Both the position numbers and the translations under genes were made by a program. Of a stretch of 64,000 nt of DNA, positions 59,592 to 64,000 are shown one piece after another (the first letter of the stretch is position 1; every line of letters starts with the position of its first letter). Source of the DNA: Phytohabitans sp037414955 (GTDB lineage: Bacteria; Actinomycetota; Actinomycetes; Mycobacteriales; Micromonosporaceae); NCBI GenBank assembly GCA_037414955.1, contig JBBEWH010000164.1, forward strand, positions 6,860 through 70,859. The letters are read 5' to 3'. Under the pieces are notes generated by a model. It was given only the letters and a program-made list of their open reading frames with translations. It was not told the origin of the DNA and did not search any database.

Positions 59592-59648
59592 TTCAGCGGT
59601 GCGATTTCCACGTTATGGGGACTCCATAAGGTGGAAAACGCACCGCTG
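59592..59648. repeat. Long hairpin, 26-bp arms
   Basis: Left arm 59592-59617 (starts TCAGCGGTGCG, ends CGTTATGG) and right arm 59623-59648, two mismatches, loop GGACT. Unlike the other long hairpins it has no GATC. Confidence 0.93.
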
Positions 59649-59857
59649 AGCTCGCGGTGCGTGTGCCGTTCGTGCGGTGAGGCAGGATAACGCGCCGGAT
59701 AAGTCGGACATGGCCGCGCGGACGTCCGGACAGCCGGTCCAAGTCCGGACGCCGGCTGGGAGGCGTGGGCCGCGCCACCACGTCCGCGTTGTCGCAGGCG
59801 GCCACATCCCGCTGCGGCCCAGGGCGGATGCGGTCGCACGTCGATCAAGGAAAAGTA

Positions 59858-59922
59858 CGCCGATCAAGGCCCTAGGCACACGGAACAGTGATCAAAGCAC
59901 GTGCCCAAGCCCTTGATCGACG
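59858..59922. repeat. Family B element, copy 3 (diverged)
   Basis: Ends CGCCGATCAAGG and CCTTGATCGACG around a 21-bp core (ACGGAACAGTGATCAAAGCA plus C) in copy 1 orientation with about six changes. An extra GTCGATCAAGG fragment lies at 59840. Confidence 0.88.
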
Positions 59923-59957
59923 AGGAGAGGGGCCGGGGGCGGCATAGTATCGGGGGC

Positions 59958-60359
59958 GTGTCGATGTTGCCGCTGCCGGACCGGGTCGTCGAGTTTCTCG
60001 CCAAGCCGAACCCTGCCGTGATCGCGTCCACCCGCCCCGACGGTCAGCCGGTGTCGGTGGCCACCTGGTACCTGTGGGACGACGGCCAGATCCTGGTCAA
60101 CATGGACGAGGGGCGGAAGCGGCTCGACTACCTGCGCGCCGATCCCCGGGTGTCGTTGACCGTGCTGGCCGAGAGCAGCTGGTACACGCATCTGAGCCTT
60201 CAGGGCCGCGTCGTCCGGTGGCACGACGACGCCGACCTCGCCGACATCGACCGGCTCTCGCGGCACTACCGCAGCCGGCCCTACCCGCAGCGGGACCGCG
60301 GCCGGGTGAGCGCCTGGATCGAGATCGACCGCTGGCACGCCTGGGGCAAGCTGTCATGA
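59958..60359 (+). CDS. Pyridoxamine 5'-phosphate oxidase-fold protein (flavin/F420-binding type)
   Basis: 133 residues, a split beta-barrel. PDRVVEFLAKPNPAVIASTR, QPVSVATWYLWDDGQILVNM and RKRLDYLRADPRVSLTVL are the usual first strands of F420- or FMN-binding PNPOx-like proteins. Substrate unknown. GTG 59958 has TAGTAT (59945-59950) seven nt upstream (leaderless); ATG 59964 is an alternative. The TGA stop is in palindrome copy 21. Confidence 0.88.
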   Translation: MSMLPLPDRVVEFLAKPNPAVIASTRPDGQPVSVATWYLWDDGQILVNMDEGRKRLDYLRADPRVSLTVLAESSWYTHLSLQGRVVRWHDDADLADIDRLSRHYRSRPYPQRDRGRVSAWIEIDRWHAWGKLS

Positions 60360-60410
60360 TCAAGGCGTCCCTCATGTCGTCATAGCTGCGTGAAGGACGC
60401 CTTGATCATG
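60355..60410. repeat. Family A palindrome, copy 21
   Basis: A 56-bp copy between convergent genes, outer arms intact, centre poorly paired (CGTCATAGCTGCG). Holds the stop of the PNPOx-like gene. Confidence 0.95.
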
Positions 60411-60418
60411 AAACAGGC

Positions 60419-61678
60419 TCAGCGGCGGCCCGCGGCCATGTCCATCAGGCGGCCGAGCACTCGGGCGCCGTCGGCCCGGACGCCGTCGTGCTCGTACTCG
60501 TTGGTGACCCACGTCCGCGTGTTACCCACCGCCCGCGCGGTTTCCAGCTGCAGCTCCGCGTCCACGTACATGTCGTCGAAGTAGACCGCCGCGCAGACCG
60601 GCACCTCGTTGCGCGCCAACCGGTCCGGGTCGTAGAGCGGCGGCCAGTCGTCGGCCTCGGCGAGCCGCTCGGCGGCCGCCGCGAACGGCTTCAGCGCGGC
60701 GATCTCCTGGAACATCCAGGGGTACATCATCTCGCCGGTGAACAGCAGCGGATCCGCGTCCGGCGCGAACTCCGGGCGCTGGTCCAAGGCCCGCTGCGCC
60801 GCCCAGGCACTCGCGGCGGCGCTCTGTCCATAACAGAACTCCTGGAGCGCGAAGATGGGCGCGTCCACGAACCCGGTGTTCGCCATCACCTGGTAGCGAA
60901 AACCGTCCGACAGTTCGTCGCCGTGCCATGCCTCGTCGAGCAACCAGTGCACCTTCGCGTACCCGTCACTCATGCCGAACGCCAGCCCCAGCGACCGGAA
61001 CCGTCGTGCCGTCAGCCGGTCACCGTCCGGGAGTTGGACATCCACGGCGTCGAGGTGGTCGGCCACCGCGCGGACCGCGGCGACGTTTTCCGGGTACCGG
61101 CGGTAGAACTCGGCGTTCTTGGCCGCGACCCGGGGATAGGTGCGGGCGTACACCTCGTCGGCCGTGGCCGTCAGGCCCGGCAACCCACCGGTCACGTAGC
61201 AGCCGCGCAACCCTTCCGGCGCCTGCGAGAGATACGTCATCGTGATGAACCCGCCGTAGCTCTGGCCGAGCGTCTCCCACGGCGCCCCACCGGTCAGCCG
61301 CCGCCGGATCAGCTCCGCGTCCGCGACGATGCTGTCGGCGCGGTGTAGCCGCAGGTGCGCCGCCAGCGCGTCGGGCGCCATCCCGCGGGCCGTGCGCGCG
61401 GTGACCGGCGTGCTGCGGCCGGTGCCGCGCTGGTCGAGCAGCAGCACCCGGTGTGTCTTCAGCGCGTGCCCGAGCCACCCGTCCGCCGCGGTGGGCCGCG
61501 GCGCCTTGCCGCCGGGCCCGCCCTCCAGATACACCAACCATGGCAGGTCGTCGCCGGCCCGGCCGGCCGCGACGACTTCCCGCGCGAACACGTCGATGGA
61601 CGCACCGTCGGGGTTGGCGTGGTCCAGGGGTACGGCGAACGTATGGTCCTTGTACACCAGTCCCGGAATCCTGATCAT
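60419..61678 (-). CDS. Proline iminopeptidase-like alpha/beta hydrolase (S33)
   Basis: 419 residues. Nucleophile Ser in LGQSYGGFITM (around 148), oxyanion EGGPGGK near 51-57, VLLLDQRGTGRSTP, and the late EYEHDGVRADG with the catalytic His. The length and the inserted cap match the proline iminopeptidase group of family S33. It may release N-terminal Pro from peptides; no signal peptide, so cytosolic. ATG 61678 has TACGGT on the minus strand (61685-61690), six nt upstream. Confidence 0.9.
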   Translation of the reverse strand: MIRIPGLVYKDHTFAVPLDHANPDGASIDVFAREVVAAGRAGDDLPWLVYLEGGPGGKAPRPTAADGWLGHALKTHRVLLLDQRGTGRSTPVTARTARGMAPDALAAHLRLHRADSIVADAELIRRRLTGGAPWETLGQSYGGFITMTYLSQAPEGLRGCYVTGGLPGLTATADEVYARTYPRVAAKNAEFYRRYPENVAAVRAVADHLDAVDVQLPDGDRLTARRFRSLGLAFGMSDGYAKVHWLLDEAWHGDELSDGFRYQVMANTGFVDAPIFALQEFCYGQSAAASAWAAQRALDQRPEFAPDADPLLFTGEMMYPWMFQEIAALKPFAAAAERLAEADDWPPLYDPDRLARNEVPVCAAVYFDDMYVDAELQLETARAVGNTRTWVTNEYEHDGVRADGARVLGRLMDMAAGRR

Positions 61679-61818
61679 TGCGCCACCGTACCGCCCCTGA
61701 CGACGTCGCGAATGGCCCTGTGGTTGCCTGTCATGCCGATGATCACAACGCCTCGACGCCAGCCAGTGTGGACTGTCAGGATCGCGAAGCTATTGATCGT
61801 CTTCAGAATGAGGTAACG

Positions 61819-62595
61819 GTGGACATTCGCAAGCGTTGGCTGATCCCCTCGACCGTGGTGGCTTTGTCCGCGGTCCTCGGTGTCGCCGCGCCCGCTCAGG
61901 CCGAGGACGACGTCGCTGACATGGAGTTCGTCAGCGTCGTGTCGACGACCGAGAACGCCGATGGGACGGTCCTCGAACGGGTATTCCTCCCGGCGCCGGG
62001 TGTCGCGCCCGACGACCTGGCGGTGACGCTGACCGCGAGCGGCGTACCCAATGTCTCCGTCCGGACGGAGGGTGACGTCACCGCGCAGGCCGCCGCCTGC
62101 GCGTCGGGCACCGCGCGGAGCTGGCCCAGTAGCACGACCTGCTTCGTCAAATGGGCTTATAAGGGCGCGGTCCGGCCGACGATCCACTTCCTCGACCGCA
62201 CCAGCGCGGTGTGGCCGGTCGGCCGCGCGGTCACCGAGTGGAACAAGACCTCCGGCATCGACTCGATCCGCCGCACGCCGAGCGCCGGATGCGGCAGCAA
62301 CGCGCACTGCGTGGAGGTGGTCAGCGCCAACTACGGCAACAGCGGCTGGATGGGCGAGACCTGGCGCCACCTCAACGCCGCGCAGACTTACCACACCAAC
62401 GTGGCCGTCTATCTCAACGACTACTACCACAACAACGAGACTGACCGCTGGGAGACGGCCTGCCACGAGCTCGGCCACGTGCTCGGTCTCTGGCACAACA
62501 CGTCGAAGAACAGCTGCCTGTACGCGTCGGACGGGCCCGGCGTCAGCAAGTACCCGAGCGCCAGCGACCGCGCGCTCATCACCCGATTCTACTGA
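61819..62595 (+). CDS. Secreted metzincin-type zinc metalloprotease
   Basis: 258 residues with a Sec signal peptide (residues 1-28, KRWLIPSTVVALSAVLGVAA, cleavage after AQA). The zinc site CHELGHVLGLWH has His216, Glu217, His220 and His226 (HExxHxxGxxH). A pro-region precedes the catalytic domain; Cys pairs (CASGT...TTCF, CGSNAHC) may form disulfides. ATG/GTG choice: GTG 61819 with GAGGT upstream. The substrate is unknown. Confidence 0.88.
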   Translation: MDIRKRWLIPSTVVALSAVLGVAAPAQAEDDVADMEFVSVVSTTENADGTVLERVFLPAPGVAPDDLAVTLTASGVPNVSVRTEGDVTAQAAACASGTARSWPSSTTCFVKWAYKGAVRPTIHFLDRTSAVWPVGRAVTEWNKTSGIDSIRRTPSAGCGSNAHCVEVVSANYGNSGWMGETWRHLNAAQTYHTNVAVYLNDYYHNNETDRWETACHELGHVLGLWHNTSKNSCLYASDGPGVSKYPSASDRALITRFY

Positions 62596-62603
62596 TCAAA
62601 ACC

Positions 62604-62659
62604 CATGATCAGGGCGTCCTTCACGTCGCTATGACGGCATGAGGGACGCCCTGATCATG
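62604..62659. repeat. Family A palindrome, copy 22
   Basis: A 56-bp copy, AGGG/CCCT variant on both sides, between the protease gene and the next start. Confidence 0.95.
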
Positions 62660-62664
62660 GTTGA

Positions 62665-62670
62665 TAGGGT
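62665..62670 (+). promoter_or_regulatory. -10 box just after a palindrome
   Basis: TAGGGT begins 6 bp after palindrome copy 22 and ends six nt before GTG 62677, the same layout as at 16003. Confidence 0.5.
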
Positions 62671-62676
62671 GGTGGC

Positions 62677-63489
62677 GTGATGTGGGCGATCGGCTTCGGC
62701 TTCGTCCTGCTCGGCGCGACGGCCTGTGGCGCGAGCGATGCCGAGCCGGCGCGGGCCGCGACCGAGTTTCCGGCGGGTGCCACAGTGGACTATCAACTCG
62801 GCGGCGCCTATCCACCACCCGGCGGCGTGACGCTGGTGGTGCGCGACAGCACCGACAACCCCGCGCCGGGCCGCTACAACGTGTGCTACGTCAACGGGTT
62901 CCAGTCCCAGCCGCAGGACCGTGACGTCTGGCTGGCCGAGCGGCGCGACCTCATCGTGAACGATGCCAACGGCGAGCCGCTCGTCGACGAGAACTGGCCC
63001 GATGAGTTCATCCTCGACACGTCCACAGCGGACAGACGTGACCGGCTGGCGGCGATTCTCGATGACACCGTGGGAAGCTGCGCCGGCAAAGGGTTCGACG
63101 CCGTCGAGTTCGACAACCTCGACTCGTTCACGCGATCCAAGGGTGCGTTGACCGCCGATGACAACCTGGCGCTGGCGACCACGCTGACCGGCATCGCGCA
63201 CGAGGCCGGCCTGGCCGCGGGGCAGAAGAACACGGCGGAGCTGGCGGCGCGCGGCCGGGACGACGTCGGGTTCGACTTCGCGGTGGCGGAGGAGTGCCTG
63301 CGGTGGGAGGAGTGCGAGAGCTACACGTCGGTCTACGGGCAGCGGGTCATCGACATTGAGTACACCGACGACCTGCCGGGCTCGGTCGAGGAGGTCTGCG
63401 CTGCCCCGGACCGCCCGGACGCGACCGTGATCCGCGACCGCTACCTCGTCCCCGCCGGCGACCCCGCCTACTTCCACCACCCCTGTTAA
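62677..63489 (+). CDS. GH114-like (endo-alpha-1,4-polygalactosaminidase) lipoprotein
   Basis: 270 residues. The N-terminus (GFGFVLLGATAC) looks like a lipoprotein signal with Cys17. The body is the GH114 TIM-barrel type: YNVCYVNGFQ, FILDTSTADRRDRLAAILDD, FDAVEFDNLDSFTRS (Asp/Glu-rich strand end), AGLAAGQKNTAEL, FDFAVAEECLRWEEC and YTSVYGQRVIDIEYTD. The enzymes cut polygalactosamine; the target here is unknown. Leaderless layout from TAGGGT. Lgt, encoded at 49839, would lipidate it. Confidence 0.82.
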   Translation: MMWAIGFGFVLLGATACGASDAEPARAATEFPAGATVDYQLGGAYPPPGGVTLVVRDSTDNPAPGRYNVCYVNGFQSQPQDRDVWLAERRDLIVNDANGEPLVDENWPDEFILDTSTADRRDRLAAILDDTVGSCAGKGFDAVEFDNLDSFTRSKGALTADDNLALATTLTGIAHEAGLAAGQKNTAELAARGRDDVGFDFAVAEECLRWEECESYTSVYGQRVIDIEYTDDLPGSVEEVCAAPDRPDATVIRDRYLVPAGDPAYFHHPC

Positions 63490-63503
63490 CCGCCGCACCC
63501 TCC

Positions 63504-63559
63504 CATGATCAAGGCGTCCTTCACGTAGCTCTAACGACGTGAAGGACGCCTTGATCATG
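63504..63559. repeat. Family A palindrome, copy 23
   Basis: A 56-bp copy, 15 bp after the stop of the GH114-like gene. TCC before and GGA after extend the pairing. Confidence 0.95.
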
Positions 63560-63620
63560 GGAAACGGGGGTGTGATCTTGGGGATACCGGGGTGACACAG
63601 GGGGCGCCGAGAGTGTGCCC

Positions 63621-63878
63621 ATGGCTCCCACTCCACCGACCGACGCCGAGCTCAACGTCATGATCCGGGCCCGCCTGGCGTCGCTCGGCATCGACCTGGA
63701 CCAGCTGCCGCCCGGCGCGGCCACCGACCCGGAGACCGGGTCGCCCGGCCGCGACGCGGTGCTCGCCTCGCTGCGCTCGTTCGTGCGCGGCACCGTGACC
63801 ACGCTCGCCGCGTACGAGCCGCCGGCCGCGGTCGCCCCGATGCTGTACCCGTCGATCAGCACGGCGTGGCGCCGGTGA
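63621..63878 (+). CDS. Small hypothetical protein preceding a Tat-exported protein
   Basis: 85 residues, acidic, starting MAPTPPTDAELNVMIRARLA, with IDLDQLPPGAATDPETG and a C-terminal hydrophobic helix VRGTVTTLAAYEPPAAVAPM. No known domain recognised. It overlaps the next GTG by 4 bp (GTGA), so the two are coupled and probably function together. GTG 63615 in frame is an alternative start. Confidence 0.65.
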   Translation: MAPTPPTDAELNVMIRARLASLGIDLDQLPPGAATDPETGSPGRDAVLASLRSFVRGTVTTLAAYEPPAAVAPMLYPSISTAWRR

Positions 63879-64000
63879 GCGCCGTCGACCGGCGGGCGTT
63901 CCTCGCCCGCACCGCGGCGCTCGCCGGCGCCGCGACCACCGCCGGAGTCGCCCTTCCGGCGCTCCCCACCGCCCAACACCACACCAGACACTACCGACCC
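63875..64000 (+). CDS. N-terminus of a Tat-exported protein (truncated by window end)
   Basis: 42 codons are visible. DRRAFLARTAALAGAATTAG is a twin-arginine signal (RRAFL followed by a hydrophobic stretch), so the mature protein is folded before export and may bind a cofactor. The identity cannot be told from this fragment. Confidence 0.7.
   Translation, partial: MSAVDRRAFLARTAALAGAATTAGVALPALPTAQHHTRHYRP

Larger units (their letters stand above)
59490..59957. other. 468-bp repeat-rich intergenic region after gltD
   Basis: Holds family A half copy 20, a unique long hairpin (59592-59648), a stretch with repeated GTCCGGAC-like words (59715-59760) and family B copy 3. No convincing gene; frames that are open here have atypical composition. 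Confidence 0.7.

Noticed and set aside
59677..59916. Small gene between gltD and the PNPOx-like gene
   Set aside because: It spans family B copy 3, has no ribosome binding site and a composition unlike its neighbours.

Overview
The window is high-GC actinobacterial chromosome, most likely from the Micromonosporaceae (Actinoplanes/Micromonospora relatives). The basis is extreme third-position GC, many GTG starts, TANNNT -10 boxes placed 6-8 nt before start codons (leaderless genes), a PriA-type HisA with no trpF in the trp cluster, large-subunit GltB, and a GGAAGGGGCC-type hairpin like those I recall from this family. No rRNA, tRNA, CRISPR array, phage or recognisable transposase was seen. The genes are mostly chromosomal housekeeping and small conserved actinobacterial families.

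Layout. 1-5.1 kb: the N-terminal part of a membrane glycosyltransferase-like protein (minus strand, cut by the window edge) and dnaE. 5.1-10.1 kb: small conserved genes (nucleotidyltransferase-like, inositol-monophosphatase/histidinol-phosphatase-like, PTH2-like, DUF2567, Lon N-domain). 10.2-15.9 kb: histidine operon hisD-hisC-hisB-small membrane ORF-hisH-small membrane ORF-priA-hisF. 16-21.8 kb: VOC and SnoaL-like proteins, then a three-gene minus-strand operon (MEDS-STAS, MEDS-HATPase, LAL/LuxR). 21.9-28.1 kb: divergent YczE-type permease and MocR regulator, LtrA, DUF1349, long-chain acyl-CoA synthetase. 28.2-37.3 kb: GNAT, DinB-like protein, heterodimeric ABC exporter, DUF2470 protein and an S4 ribosomal protein sharing an iron-box-like intergenic region, ABC-2 exporter with TetR, MerR. 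37.4-43 kb: GNAT, DUF1697, YdeI-like, DUF952, an NPP1-like secreted protein, and an 814-residue acidic low-complexity protein. 43.2-49.1 kb: hisI-trpE-membrane protein, then trpC-trpB-trpA. 49.2-59.4 kb: Nudix, lgt, FAD monooxygenase, GNAT, gltB-gltD. 59.4-64 kb: PNPOx-like protein, S33 peptidase, secreted metzincin, GH114-like lipoprotein, and the start of a Tat-exported protein.

The most striking content is between the genes. A 56-bp near-perfect palindrome (called family A here) occurs about 23 times, nearly always at gene ends. Its outer CATGATC supplies the TGA stop codon of eleven genes on both strands, and sequence changes in one arm are repeatedly matched in the other. A second element (family B, 65 bp, 22-bp terminal inverted repeats around an asymmetric 21-bp core) occurs three times, once with the core inverted. 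At least five further long hairpins, each different, also carry GATC within about 5 nt of their outer ends. Together they look like a set of GATC-edged hairpin elements acting as small mobile repeats, bidirectional terminators, or both. I do not know a published name for them.

Functionally the window joins amino-acid biosynthesis (his, trp, gltBD) with cell-envelope functions (lgt, the glycosyltransferase-like protein, ABC exporters) and sensing. PriA probably serves both histidine and tryptophan synthesis.
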